Below, piece by piece: positions 1-13,214 of a DNA stretch of 64,000 bases; within the stretch, counting starts at the first letter, position 1; every line of letters begins with the position of its first letter. Under the pieces are notes generated by a model. That model saw nothing but the letters and a program-made list of their open reading frames with translations, was not told the DNA's origin and did no database searches. This stretch comes from Panorpa germanica (taxonomy: Eukaryota > Arthropoda > Insecta > Mecoptera > Panorpidae): NCBI GenBank assembly GCA_963678705.1, contig OY783209.1:11284001-11348000 (forward strand), in the 5' to 3' direction. The position numbers were made by a program, and so were the translations under genes.

Positions 1-1391
1 TACGTTGAGTTATTTGTTACATTACCGTGTTATTTAAACATTTATTATATTCAATTAGAAAAGTAATAGGGAGCTATTTATTACACTCAAAGTGAACTAA
101 CTTATTTATTGTACTTTATTTTTATTATTGAGATATCAGAAGCGATTTGTGAAAGCTCTAGTGGTCAATAGATGGCACCACTGTCACTAGTGTACATGTG
201 AAAGTAATGTACAAATCAAAATATAAAATGTTGTGACAAGCTGGACTGAAATACGTAAAAAATTGAAATATCATTTTAAACAACCAATGCAGTTAATGAT
301 AACAATGGATAAGTCATACCAAGTAATCAGCTGCTACATTTGATGCAAATGTACATTTCAACAGAAATACAAAATGACTCAAAATGCAGTAGATAAGTTA
401 TTGTCGGAATATTTACAAGATAAAAGAATAAATTATATGAGTGTGACACATTAGTCAAAATAATAAAATCTGTTAAGCTGTAGTGAAGTTAAAAACAGTT
501 TATAACAGTTAAAAAGAGAGGAAAGGGAAACCAAAGTCATTTAGAGAGGAAGTCGTACATATCGTGTACGACCACGCGCCAAAGCAGGACACAGACACCT
601 CGGCAGCAGTGATTATCACGTCCAGTACTAAGATAAAGTTAAATATTACAATAACAGGAATAATGGAGGACAGGAACACAGGCACAGGCACAGGATACGG
701 GGCACTGAAGGAATCCAATCTGATACAGAGTGTTTTTATGATATCAATAAAAACCGTAGTGCTCTAAATTTCAAAATAATTTGTCTGAAATGAATAATCC
801 CCAACCAAGATGATCTACAAAGATAATTTCATAATATATGTTTGATTGAAAAGTAATTATATTTCTATAATTAAATGACGTTGTCTTAATAATCTTAATG
901 AATCTGCATGAGGTCAATTTCATTATTCATTACAGCTTATCTAGATTTGTTCGTACTCGTATCGTACAGATGTCGGGTCGAACAGTGAACAAAGTGGGTT
1001 ACAAATAATACATCTATACAATTTAATCTTGGAGTAGTTGCATTTTAAATGAATAAGTTAGTCGTTGGTGGTGTTAGAGATGCTGCAGATGAAGATGCCG
1101 ACACAACAGTCCACAGAACAGAAGGGCATTGGCACACGCTAGAGATATAAATTAATAATGTTAAAACAACTGACACATGATTGCTCATATCCTGATTCAA
1201 GAATCATTATATTTTATATCTTGACACCGACACATTTACATTTTTATCTATCGTGGACTCGTACTTCCTATTGGATGGATATAATAATGGTACATTGTTG
1301 ATTAACCACTCGATGGAGTGGCCAATGCATTAGTCATTTGTTAATGGAAGCGTACCAAAGTGAAGAAATTACGTCACACAAATTTTATGTG
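1..1391. other. No recognisable gene or repeat
   Basis: AT-rich sequence. The only frames are two overlapping opposite-strand stretches of under 70 codons around 509-767, which look like chance. I see no match to the repeat families found elsewhere in the window. Confidence 0.5.
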
Positions 1392-2002
1392 CAAGAAGCC
1401 ATGAACAACGTAAGTGCATGGTCAAGGAAATGGAGGTTGCATTAAACGAAACGAAATCGGTGCATGTTAATTTCACCAACAAAAGGAGTAATTACATTCC
1501 GGTACTAATAAATGACCAAGCTATGCCGTATGCGAATACAGCAAAGTATATAGGAATGACTTTAGATGCCAAACTTCGTTGGAAGGCTCACGTAAAGAAA
1601 AAGAGAGTTGAACTGGGAATAAGATATAAGAAAATGTACTGGCTAATGGGACGCAAATCCATATTATCCATACATAACAAGCTAATGCTGTATAAGCAAA
1701 TATTGAAACCAGTTTGGACATATGGAATTCAGCTATGGGGCTGTACTAAGAAATGCAACATCATATGCATTCAGACTTTCCAAAATAAAGTTCTGAGGAA
1801 TAGTGAATGCACCATGGTATGTCCGCAATAGCGATATACATAGGATCTCAAAGTAACTACAGTAGCTGAAGAAATTACGAAAATTGCAAGAAAGCACAAG
1901 CAACGTCTCCAACACCATGTCAACGTGGAAGCGTTTCACCTGCTGCACACGGATGAACTGACAAGAAGATTAAAAAGAACTAAGCCATTTGAGCTAGTAT
2001 GA
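1392..2002 (+). pseudogene. Jockey-type non-LTR retrotransposon, RT C-terminus, frameshifted
   Basis: This is the end of ORF2 of a Jockey-like LINE: the last part of the reverse transcriptase and the tail of the protein. The frame around 1392-1437 reads EAMNNVSAWSRKWRL, shifts, then continues as ALNETKSVHVNFTNKR. It goes on through KYIGMTLDAKLRWKAHVKKKR, KLMLYKQILKPVWTYGIQLWG and FQNKVLR, all characteristic of the RT thumb region in this clade. A second shift near 1800 and a third near 1840 are needed to read NAPWYVRNSDIHRDLKV and the final LKRTKPFELV before a stop at 2000-2002. At least three frame breaks and the missing 5' part make it a dead copy. No poly(A) or target duplication was identified, so its outer limits are uncertain. 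Confidence 0.88.
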
Positions 2003-3560
2003 TGACCTACAGAAAAAGAGTATCAACAATGGTTAATACTCTGACTTCAAAAATATTACTATCATTAAAAGTAACTAGACAATGTAATAAGTAAACACAA
2101 ATTTTATACTTTTTGGACCTCTTCTCTGTGCTTGTGACACATAGGTAAAATAGAAAAACATCCATGTGACAGATTTCCCAAAACCAAAAATGAGTCGTTT
2201 CTTTTTCTCTTCTTCTTCTTTTTCTGTGGGTTTGAAGGTGTAAACTGTAAACATGCAAACATCTACATGTTATAAAACTGATGTAACGTTTATGGGAGCA
2301 ACATAAAATCATTGAACCGTTGACAACATTGGAGCATAACGAATAGAAACACAAGGAGCTTCCATCTAAAACATACAAACAAGAAAACCAACCCAAGGGG
2401 GAGTCCAAGGTCCACAGGGGTCGCATCAACTCCTAGATATCCGGGGTCGGTAGTCCGTACTCCGTAGTCCGTAGGGGTGGTAGATCGTCGAAGCACCCTC
2501 CTGCAATGGACGAGTGACGAGGGGGCACGGTTAAATGAAGAGTTATGGACGTGAATCTCAGTTCTAAAGAGGACGTTAAGTGGGTGCAGGAAAGCACGAC
2601 GAAGATATCATGGTCCTTTATTTATAAAATAATATAAAATATAAATAGAATGTTTACTAGTTAACGAATGATGTTAATAAAGACTCTTTGAAACAGGGGA
2701 AATAGGGGAGGGGGGATGATATGGTCTAAACTCATCCATGCACTCACAATATTCGTTCGTTTACGTTCACGGTATGATAGCAGTGTACCATACTCTCATG
2801 CTTCGCAAACAACGAGTATATGTTGATTTAGATTAATTGATTTAAATGGATAGCTTCAACCCCTGTTTGACTCCGACGATGGCTCGAACCCACCCTTACT
2901 ACTGACTTAGAACGTAAATGAACATTAGAAAGGTATTGTTAAATTAATTTGTTTTTAGTTCAAGTGGAAAAGTATTCATAAAAGTTATTTATGACCTATT
3001 TTATTAGCACTCATACATGATTGTCTCTAATAAAATACACAACGTAAATATTACATAACAAAACGTAAAACAACCCGAGTAGAAATTTTTTGTAAACCCA
3101 ATTGGGATCTCAATAGGAATGTAACACAAAACACTAAAGGGACCAATCGGGCAATCCCAACCTGGTCGCGACAGGGAATCCCGTTAAAGAAATTAATTTT
3201 GCAAATATTATACATTTTTTTGGAACTCTGTTCATCTATCATTAATAGAGATGTAGTAATTACAAAAATCTCCATCACAAAAACTATTTCTTATCTAAAA
3301 ATCTGTCTGGGTGTAGTATTTAACAACCTGAGGTGAGGTTGTTAAAACTCCACTACTTTAACTAATTAGTTTTAACTATTCTTCAAATTCTTAAACGTTC
3401 GTTTTTTTCTAATTTATGCAATTAGAATTAGTAGACGATTCATAGTAGAAAGATGTTTTCTATGTTCATTACTTTATTAATTGTTGCAATGAGTTATCTC
3501 AATCAGTTCCCAGACGTTGGGTTATGCCAGTCGGGTCCCTATTGGGTCCAGATTAGGATA
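2003..3560. other. No recognisable gene
   Basis: No gene or repeat family recognised. A GC-richer patch at about 2430-2520 holds a short degenerate repeat of a 'tagtccgta' motif. Confidence 0.45.
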
Positions 3561-3818
3561 CCCAATATTTGGTGAAGTGCCCTATTTTGTGACGTTTCTA
3601 TCACTATTTCACTTCAATTATAGTTCGCAACAACTTTATCTTCATTTGTATTCCGATATGTGGAGTGGTTCTGTCATCTGTAGCCAATAAAACAGATATT
3701 TCATATGAAGAATTGTGAGAAACTGAACTATAAATGAACTCTTTCATGACAAAAAAATCATACGCATCTCCAATACGATGTCAAAGTGACTCCAAAATGC
3801 TCCAAAATGTTTACTGGG
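3561..3818. mobile_element. MITE family C (CAGTAAAC ends), copy 1
   Basis: About 258 bp of non-coding DNA. The left end reads CCCAATATTTGGTGAA and the right end is the inverted complement of CCCAGTAAACATTTTGG. Its body matches the copy at 32587-32855 over nearly the full length, including the TTCATGACAAAAAAATCATA segment. The ends are shared with family D (33961). It has no coding capacity, so it is a non-autonomous DNA element. No clean target duplication is visible. The flanking DNA (3507-3560 and 3819-3892) contains several similar CCCAG and TTGGGTCC words, so the insertion may sit in an older related element. Confidence 0.75.
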
Positions 3819-6024
3819 TAGCCTTACTGGGCATACCACATTGGGTCCTGACATATATCCAGGGCAATCTGAGTGAAATTTCTAGCTGGGAACGGTATTT
3901 AAATTAGAATCACCCAGTTGCTTACGTTGCCATACCTATTCCAATCATGTCAATAAACTAATCATCATGATTCTAATGGTCCATCGTGCATCCCAGCGTC
4001 CTATTAAACCTACCAAGGCACACGTGGGCACCGACACGGGCACGCCATTACGCGGCTCGGCTAGATGTCGTATAAATAACGATCTTTTGATTAACACTTA
4101 CATGGGCATAAGCTTAGCGTGGGGGCAGCGCAGCAGTGATTGTAACAATATGATACATTGTCACTTAGGAAGCTAATTGCATGAGCTGGAGTGCGTAATA
4201 CAGGGTGGCTAGTAGGAAAAGTTAAAGTTTTATCCAAAGGAAATTATCACAACTAAATCTTTAACTAATTAGCAGTCATTTATGATCATTTAGTGTTGTG
4301 AATAAACCTTTAATTTTATACGTAATTATAAGCTACTAAATATTAAAATTTTGTAGTGTTGAAGCTATTAGTATTGACATCACTAAAACATTCTTATAAC
4401 TTTACAAAGAGAAGTAAAATACTAAAGAAAAAATCAAAACCTTTGAATCTCGTTGCAAGACTTTTGAATCGCTTTTAATTTTCCTTTCCATTTCTCTTTA
4501 TATTTTCCTTCAGTCAACTCAAAACAAGAATTAAGTTTAGCTTTTGTAAATTAAAACGCCTGGCACTGCGTCTCCTTCACTGCCCACGTTATAGGCCACC
4601 CTCCTTCTCCACCAACCCCCTTCTTCCTCACCGTTAACAGATGTTTCTATATGTACGGAAGAACTGAAGAAGTTTCATCAGTTAAACAAAATTTGGTGTT
4701 TAATTTGCATAGTAAATGTAGGCATTTGTATTTATTTAATATGCTTTACCTCCTGGGCCCATATCCTCTTGGTATACAACACAGGCCTCTCCTCTCTCTC
4801 TCTCTCTTTTATGATTTGCAAGAATAATTATTACTTGCTACTTTTATTTTAATTAAATAATTTGTTATTTCATTATTTGTATTTAGCTGCTCAATTGCGT
4901 AACACCTCTTTTTGATTGATAACGTTATGTAGTTCACAGAATTTCGTTGTGACGGAAACAGGAATAACGTTTTGTAATTATTTTACTTATCGAAATGTAA
5001 ACAAATGATTAATCTTGGTGTGGTACGAGTATGTTTCAATAAAACCTAAATTATGTTCAGGTTGATTTTTTATGTTTTTCCTCTTTATTAAAGAAAGTTT
5101 GTGGTGGTTTTCGTATATACCATTTACGCAAGAACTTTAATTTAAGATTTTATTTAAAATTTTACCTTTTTTATTCATAACCGTATCTTTTTCTGCAGTC
5201 GATTTCATTTTCAGAAGAAATGGTTCTTAACGCGGTAGTCGAAAATAAATGAGAAGTTAATTTTCGTTTTATTTTACCGTTGCGTTCATATCAAAATATC
5301 TGTAAATAACCTTATTTGTTTATTGTTATACATACAATTTCTAGTCATAATTTCTTTGATGCCTTGTGCCAACAATGTCAAAATGCTTTTTTGAATATTT
5401 ATCATTAGGTTCAGAATGTACGTGAACGGAAATTTTCTAATCGTTTGCACTTTTATCTAGAGTGATTTATATTTGGTATTTCCGTTTCTACACTAGAATT
5501 CGATAATTCGGTATAACCGCGGTTCCGAACATGTCGGATTAAACAGGTCTATTAAAATATTCTACCCATAAAGGCTTGCTAATTTTCAATTACTTAAAGA
5601 ACAAAAAATGTATCTCTTTATATATTATATGCCCCATATTCAATCTTTTTTGTCATATATTTTTTATTTTTAATATTTCTGAAACCTTTAGCACATTATT
5701 CTACTTAGTTTTCGAAATGAAAAATAGAGGACTATTTGTGTAACTATAAAAAATTCGGAAAAATCTAGCATTGTAAATAGGCATGTTGATTAGAACCAAT
5801 TTGTTACAGTAATATGTTTACAAAGTGCGATATAGCATACTATTATAGTGCGAGTTACAACAACGCGAATTAATATAACGCGTAAAAGATATTACAACCG
5901 AATTTATGTGAATACAACGGACAGTTCATCTGAATCTGATCTGATCGTGAGAGAGGCCCTTTATACACCCATCTAAATCCACTGATCCACTGCAAATGCA
6001 TTCATAATGTTCTTCGCCTTATAA
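3819..6024. other. No recognisable gene; a short CT run
   Basis: AT-rich DNA with a (CT)n microsatellite at about 4791-4807. I recognise nothing else. Confidence 0.45.
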
Positions 6025-6646
6025 TGGGCTTGTGTCCTCATTTTTTAGTGGTCGATATTTCAATTGTTGATTGAAATTGATGTTAATAAATGTGTATTGG
6101 CGTGTCTATTTTATTAAATATCTAAATGTTGACGGAGATATAGCAATTAAAAGTTTGAATTGTAGTTTAGCGCTAGAAATGGTCGGCCATATTTGTATGA
6201 CGTGAAATACATTGTATACGTCAGTTATTTGTTGATTAGGTCAGTGCTGTGGTAATGTTTTGTTGCTGTTGGTAGTCGAACTAATCAAGTCAAGTCAAAG
6301 GATAATAAGTTTTTATTTTATTTAACCCTGCTAAGGCAGACATAATATTGAAATTTTATTGTTTCTTGAAATAGCTGTAAATAATATTTGATATTTTGAT
6401 ATATAAATACATATAGCAGAGATTTATGAGCTGTAAGGTTGGCAGCGGTTGTGATGTCACATGCATTTGGAATGTGTACAACGTTGAATCCCTTTAATAA
6501 TTAAAGGAAATGACTTTTTTAATTGTAAATATCTCTTAACATATAAGGAGTTTTTAAAAAATAATTGAACATTTGAGGTTCTACTAACCCACTTTATCAA
6601 TATATAGTACACTTTTATAGAAATTAAGACATAGGACACAAGCCCA
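6025..6646. mobile_element. Non-autonomous DNA element family K, copy 1
   Basis: 622 bp bounded by a 14-bp perfect inverted repeat, TGGGCTTGTGTCCT at the left and its complement at the right end. It is nearly identical along its whole length to the copy at 9797-10410, with small indels. There is no long open frame. The superfamily is unknown: no unambiguous target duplication can be read at either copy, and similarity between the copies appears to run about 10 bp past the right terminal repeat, so the true right boundary could be slightly further out. Confidence 0.8.
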
Positions 6647-9030
6647 TTTCTATGAAACGATACTCTATACAAACCGTTATATAATATTTGTGTTATTTAT
6701 TTATTTAATTATTTAATAATATTTATTTTTATTTAATTATCTCACTCAATGGGGTTTGATCTCTAAAGAAAACTCGTGGCACTTCTGTTAGAATCACCCC
6801 GTTCCCTTTTTGTCTCCCTGGTCCCCTGCACTTCCAAGGGGTGAAAGATGCTTGTGATTTGGCTTAGCTAGGTTAAGACTTGGTCATCTAAGCTCTCAGG
6901 GACTGACTTCACCTACATACTCGTACAATCCACATCTAAACTCCTTAATACCTATAGTTAGCAGTACTAGAAGTTTACTGGTGTTCTTGAAGTAGATCTT
7001 GAATTCGAATCCGCATCCGTAGTAGAAATAACGACTAACTAACTTGATGTATTGAAACAATTGAAAACAATCACTTCCTATTTTTATACGTTATTAAATA
7101 AGTCACTTTGGGCATATACATTTCTCCATTTTAATTTATGAATAAATTGAAACTGATTCGTAAATACTATATGATATAAATATACATTTAACACATATGA
7201 CGAACATAACTATTTTAACGTATCTTATCCATTTTATTATTAAATACACTTAAGGATAGTACCTTTCTAGAAACAAAATAAACATATTACAGGATTGGGT
7301 GATGCACTTTTATGATTGCCGCAGTAATCCAGGACTCTGATTTTCTGCATATAAAATAAATGTATCGTGAATAATATTCTTGATTCCTTAAGTAGGTACT
7401 GATACCGTACCGACCATAGCGAAACCATTATATGATCCAAAAACATTGTTGCATGAAGTCGTTTGGTTACTTAGTGAAACAACACTGCAATCGTTGATCT
7501 GTGTCCCACAAATTGTTGAACTGGTATTCTGGTTTACTTAAGAAGGTAATTTACATATGCATTGCAAACGGAGTAAACAACAGAAAACGTAAAAATATTA
7601 AAACGAGTAATGTGAGAAATAAAGATACAATTTTATGTTCCTATTACATATGTTTGTAGTAGCGTAATAGAAAGATCGTAATCGTTATAGACTTCGTCAA
7701 ATACTTAAACAAGAAAATAGAATCTTAATTAGCAGAGGTGCGTTATCCAATAGGCAAAATCTGTAATATTCTTATACAGTACATAGACATACTACATAGA
7801 AGTAAATATGTGACAAAATTACGCTAGATAAAAAGGAGTTTGTGAAAGAGAATCGATAATATTTGTTGAAAGCAAAAGGTTGCTAAAATCAGATGAGTGA
7901 GATGTTCTATAAACTCATATTAATTTTTATTTTCCGTTCTCCCAGTGCATTTGGACACAGGACACACAGTTAGTGGTTGTTTCATCCCCTTCGACCATGG
8001 GTAATCCCATCTGGGTTATAAAGGATTACTCCAGTTTGGAATTATATGAACTTTGTTGAATTTTGGAATTACCTTCAATCCCAGAGTATAACTATTCATT
8101 ACAATCAGCTCTAGGAGAGTACTAGTACCAGTACGGACGTAGCTGTGAATGGGATGGCCCTAAGATGGCCCCCTGCTTCTTATTCCTGGATCCTAGGTTC
8201 TAGACGGTGTTTAGTCAACTGCATTGAATGGTCTAAACTTAAACCGATGATAAATAACTATGAAACTCTATACAAGACACTAATATAAGATCCCCACTCC
8301 TCTACTCACTTCTGTATTTAAGATCTTCCCTCCCTCACTGTTTAAACTTTGTGTACGAAGACGAAGGGCGAAGAGCGATAGAGGTGTGGGCAATCTCAAA
8401 TACGGAAATGATAATTATGATTTAATCCTGCGAGCTTAAGGGACTATTAATAGTTTCTAAAGTATTTCGTTATATTTGTGAATTGTATAAGCCATGCTGA
8501 GGTCTGTTTATTGTACATTTGTGTTTTGATGATTGCGGTCACGTCCCCAAACGCATATTTTACTTACACTAATTGCAACAAAATGAGTGAGTTGGTAATA
8601 TTTGTGTGATTAAGTGATATTTTGTCATAAAAATGTGTATATGGTTGTTTATTTATTATAAAAATGTGTATATAACAATATATGTTATTTTTTCGCCTTA
8701 GACCGGGGTCATTTTATCGCCATGAACCTGCGCTGCCACTCACTACTATAAATGTATCACTACTACCAAACTTATACTTCCATAACTTGTGATTTCACTT
8801 CTTTCATTAGAGCAAACGACACCGTTAGACTTTGTAGTCCACTACATGCCAGATGAGTTCGAGTTACTTTTTGAATACCTTTTATTTTAATAGATGATTT
8901 GAAATACACCCAATCCTGTTTTGATACATTTTTCTTTACACTGCCAATTGAGACACAATTGAATCTTCTTAAACTTTAAAATACAATCGTTCCACGCAAA
9001 ACAATTTCTTTTTTAGTATTTATTTAATTG
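6647..9030. other. No recognisable gene or repeat
   Basis: No coding frame of note and no match to repeats elsewhere in the window that I could see. Confidence 0.45.
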
Positions 9031-9150
9031 CATCAACCGTGGATAGTTATTAGCACTTAAAGCAATATACACATTTATAAACATTTGTAATACATAATTT
9101 AGAATCTATAAATACGAGTATGGGTATTTAAATATGGAGATTATATTAGA
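9031..9150 (-). repeat. Retroposon tail family H, copy 1
   Basis: The stretch from GCATCAACCGTGG through TATTAGCACTTAAAGCAATATA to the TATAAATACGAGTATG segment matches copies at 18163-18329 and 62574-62690. The 18-kb copy carries an A-tail on the minus strand and a target duplication, so this is inferred to be the 3' end of the same retroposon. The A-tail here is only a short T-rich run at about 9006-9015. Confidence 0.55.
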
Positions 9151-9514
9151 TACATCGATAAGGCAATGAAGTCGATGTGCCCGAGTGCACATCGTGGATT
9201 AACACGTAGTCAGCAGCAACCTAAAACAAAATACAGCCACAAAATTATTGCCAATGCCTATAGTAACTGTATTGTTAACAGAAATATTGTTTTAGAGAAT
9301 CTATAGATCATGATAGACTGCACTGTTCACTCCGCTCTCCTCCTCACCCACCTATATTCCTAACGCTACATTATGTGGTAAAATAAGGACCGTGGATGGC
9401 TAGCGGTAATCCTATTATAAAAGGATTAGCAAATACTAAACAGACAAGATGGTGGACTCTAGACTGCCAGACTTAACTGACCATTAGACAAACATCTTTA
9501 GATTAAAGCATTGT

Positions 9515-9540
9515 TCTCGTACTCGTACTCGTACTCGTAT
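9515..9540. repeat. (ACTCGT)n microsatellite
   Basis: About four perfect hexamer units. Confidence 0.9.
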
Positions 9541-9796
9541 ATATTGAGTGTAAGAACAAAGTACCAACACTAACGACCAATGACCAACCGAAGCAGGACA
9601 ATTTACATGAGATTATAACTTAATATGATTATGTCTATGAATATTAGATAAACACCTACAAATTGAATTGAATTATAGATTAACTAGCGCTTCAAAAGAC
9701 ACTGTACCATATTTAATAATTATACCACTTGGGATATTCTGACATTCAATTTTCAAATAAAAACCATCCGTTAAGACTTTGGTTAACACTAAATAA

Positions 9797-10410
9797 TGGG
9801 CTTGTGTCCTCATTTTTTAGTGGTCGATTTTTCAATTGTTGATTGAAATTGATGTTAATAAATGTGTATTGGCGTGTCTATTTTATTAAATATCTAAATG
9901 TTGACGGAGATATAGCAATTAAAAATTTGAATTGTAGTTTTAGCGCTAGAAATGGTGGCCTATATTTGTATGACATGAAATGCATTTTAAAGTCAGTTAT
10001 TTGTTGAGTAGGTCAGTGTTGTGGTAATGTTTTGTAACTGTTGGTACTCAAACAATCCAGTCAAGTCAAAGAATAATAAGTTTTTATTTTATTTAACCCT
10101 GCTAAGGCAGACATAATATTGAAATTTTATTGTTCCTTGAAATAACTGTAAATAATATTTGATATTTTGATATATAAATACATATAGCAGAGATTTATGT
10201 TCCGTAAGGTTGGTAACCTTACACAAGGATTGTGATGTCACATGCATTTGGAGTTTATACAACGTTGAATCCCTTTAATAATTAAAGAGACAAAATGACT
10301 TTTTTAATTGTTAATATCTCTAAAATAATTGAACGTTTGTGGTTCTAGTAACCCACTTTATCAATATATAGTACACTTTTATAGAAATTAAGACATAGGA
10401 CACAAGCCTA
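9797..10410. mobile_element. Non-autonomous DNA element family K, copy 2
   Basis: 614 bp, same orientation as copy 1 at 6025. The left end is TGGGCTTGTGTCCT. The right end carries one substitution in the repeat (CCTA instead of CCCA). Internal differences from copy 1 are scattered substitutions and short indels, for example around 10205-10225. Non-coding. The two copies lie about 3.8 kb apart as direct repeats with unrelated DNA between them, so they look like independent insertions. Confidence 0.8.
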
Positions 10411-10681
10411 TTGTCTATGATAATTCTTATTCAAAATATATGTCCTTATTATTTCCATATCTTCCCTATTACCCCCATCTTAAGAAATTGTGATTATTGT
10501 TTCGTGACGTGACTTCACATGTAGATTAATTTTTTCGTATTATTCGTTCCTATATACATTTTTAAAAAAAACTAGTGTGACATTGCTATTGTATTGTCGT
10601 TAAAAAAAATTGCAACGCATCATGATTTTAATACTAACATTGATGTATCGTAACTAAAAATAAAATTAGAACCGAATTCTT

Positions 10682-11134
10682 AAGCCTCATTCCCACTCAC
10701 TGTTTTGATATTTCATTTACTGTTTTAATTTAATATTGTAATCTAGATTTTCGGTTCTCGTTTAAGCATTCCTTTTCACATTTGTGTTTTAATTTAAGTT
10801 TAGTTAATTTAGTTGGTTAATAACAATTAGTAATAGAAATGACGTTCAAAAACGTAGATGTTCAAAAACTGACATTAAGCTTCTTTTAAAAATTAAATAA
10901 AATTAATTATAAAGATTGTCACATTTTGGAGGTTATAATATAATATAGTTTTTTTGAATTTAATATTTTTAATTTAAAACATTGGACCTTGTAAGGTTCT
11001 AAAAAAACTAAGAAAACTTAAAAAATAAATTAAATTAAAAATTAAACTGTGAATGACTACACGTATGACCATATGCTAAACAATTTAAATTAAATACAAA
11101 ATTAAATTAAAGAAGTGAGTGGGAATGATACTTT
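10682..11134. mobile_element. Non-autonomous DNA element family E, copy 1
   Basis: About 453 bp with inverted terminal repeats. The left end is AAGCCTCATTCCCACTCACT. The right end is the complement of AAGTATCATTCCCACTCACT. The body matches, in inverse orientation, the interrupted copy at 49216-50159 and part of 32343-33003. AT-rich and non-coding. This uninterrupted copy shows what the target in copy 2 looked like before a retrotransposon landed in it. No target duplication could be assigned. Confidence 0.82.
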
Positions 11135-12453
11135 ATTTGAGAATCGCAAAATTAATTTTCCATGATGCAACTGTACCAATCGATGTACGAGATTATCCAG
11201 ACGTAGATGCTGTGACCTCACATAGATTGACCTCACCTCATCATCTCATCATCTCCTCCGCTCTCTCCGTCGTGCGGTCGGCTCAAAAGTTAGCACGTAA
11301 ATAAAATAACGCTTGGGAATTGTACCTTCTGTATAGTGGTACGATTTCATTCGAAACATGTAATTACTTTTATAAGTAATTACTTCTGCGTTAACAAGTT
11401 CAACGCTATTGATAACTTACATATTTATTTCGTACAACTTTTGTGTTGCGTTACTTTTTTTAGATTCACGAAAAATCAAATGTATTTAGTCATAATTTAA
11501 CCGTGTTTTTGAGAACGTGTGCTAGGCTGAGGGTTGTGGCGTACTGTACAAATTGGAGCCTTCTTCAATACAGTGATTTATTGATAAATATGAAAGTAAA
11601 AATTCCTTAAACAACCTCATGATAGGAGGTCGCTCCAATGTAAGAGAATCCTTAGTTTCGATCAGATCTCTCTTCAACAAACCTAATGTTTATTTTGCAT
11701 GATCCACAGTTCAGAGCCATCCAGCATCCAGGTTTATGTATCCTATATAAATTCAAAGCTATAAACCATCCGCGTTTCCTCTTGCCTTGCAACTTTCAAA
11801 TAAAACTATTAAAATATAATCCAGAATTAAATGGAGTATATGATAATGTCTGCATAAATCATATTTACTGTTTTTATGAAGGAAACGAGGAGGAATGTTC
11901 TAATATGTTTGGAATTCCAAAGGTTTTACAATGTCTTAGGTGTCTGAATGCCCGCCGCGACGTAGCGAGCATGAAGACGTGCAGTGCAAGAAGACAGCAG
12001 CTCGGCACAGTGGTCGGCTTTATAACCGTATGTACGAGTATGTATGTATGTTCGTTTTCTTCGTGTTTCAGAATGCATAAATAATAATTGTTCAAAATGC
12101 TTGCCTTAAATGTACATATATTCATTTCACGGAATTGTTTGTGACTATTTTGGCAGTTTAAATATGCAGTATACAATATGGGATACAGGAGCTTCCAGAG
12201 ATTTCGGCAGGCCCCAAAAAGAATTAGATTTTATTCTATCTAATGTAAATTTGTCAGAGGTTTAATTATATCCAGTTTGTAGTTCTTGTCTCTGCAAAAT
12301 ATAAGTTTGTTTCAAAAATATTAGTTGCTCCAGAAATTAGGTGATTTTGGCATTTTTTCGACCAATTTCTTTACAGTGTATATTTAATTTTTTTTAAACT
12401 AATTTCTATTTCCTAAGGTAAGTATGTAGTAGCTTTATTCGGTGCAGATGCTC
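11135..12453. other. No recognised gene; one unexplained 132-codon frame
   Basis: A plus-strand frame at 11686-12084 encodes an unrecognised protein with a locally GC-richer end (around 11945-12040). I see no domain, no splice structure and no matching copy elsewhere. I treat it as unproven. Confidence 0.4.
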
Positions 12454-12457
12454 TTAA

Positions 12458-13210
12458 GGAGGTACAGGACGTAAACATAGATTATGGAAACGTCGTAAAA
12501 TTTGGAGGGTCGATACAAATAGTTAAAATACATGCTGTCTCAAAATTTTAGAGACCTAGGGTTCATAGTTTTTTTTTTATACATGATAAAAATAGTCATT
12601 ATCCATACAAATCATAATTTTTAGCTCAATTTCACCACATAATATAACTTATAACTATTCAAAAATAGTGACACGGCTTTCAAAAACTAGGTGTATATAA
12701 AATAATCTTTTCTGTAACTATTGCAAAAAGAAAATCATCAAAAGGATACCTATATACGAAAATATTTAAATAAAACCTTTAAGAAACAGTAAATGTAAGT
12801 TATAAGCCGGCAACGTTGCAAATGCCAATTTGAGCGGGAAATTCAAAATCGGAATAAATGTTATATAAAATATAACAATTTATTGGTCAAAGAATCAAAT
12901 CACGCATGCGTCAACACACGTAAATTTGCAGCGTTGCAAAATTTATTATTCCATTTTCAAAATATTTAATTTGTATTTAAATTGAATTAATGTAAATTTG
13001 ATATTAATTATAGGTAATTTTTCATTTATTAAATTATTATATGCATAAAAAAATCATTTTAACAAGCAAAAAGCAGTTTAATAGGGAATTGAAAAATTCT
13101 TTTTCAAAGGTACAGTCCCAATATTTGCTCGTTCCTCATGTACTTCGTATTTTGCATTTCGTATTACCGAGAGATAAACTTTTTGCATTGACGGTACGTC
13201 CTGTACCTCC
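12458..13210. mobile_element. TTAA-target non-autonomous element, copy 1
   Basis: 753 bp. Both ends are flanked directly by TTAA (12454-12457 and 13211-13214). The ends are inverted repeats: GGAGGTACAGGACGT at the left, its complement at the right. It matches the copy at 38805-39567 over the whole length. Exact TTAA duplication is the hallmark of piggyBac-type and Sola3-type transposons; which one cannot be decided without a transposase, and none is encoded here. Small open frames inside are not conserved between copies. Confidence 0.88.
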
Positions 13211-13214
13211 TTAA

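Noticed and set aside
3507-3892. Larger element around MITE C, bounded by TTCCCAG/CTGGGAA
   Set aside because: Only seven bases are inverted at the outer ends and the neighbouring bases do not pair. The repeated CCCAG/TTGGG words may simply be decayed MITE termini.
11686-12084. 132-codon plus-strand frame
   Set aside because: Overlaps a 100-codon opposing frame, and no family, motif or splice context is visible. It could be checked by RNA-seq, but I cannot support it.
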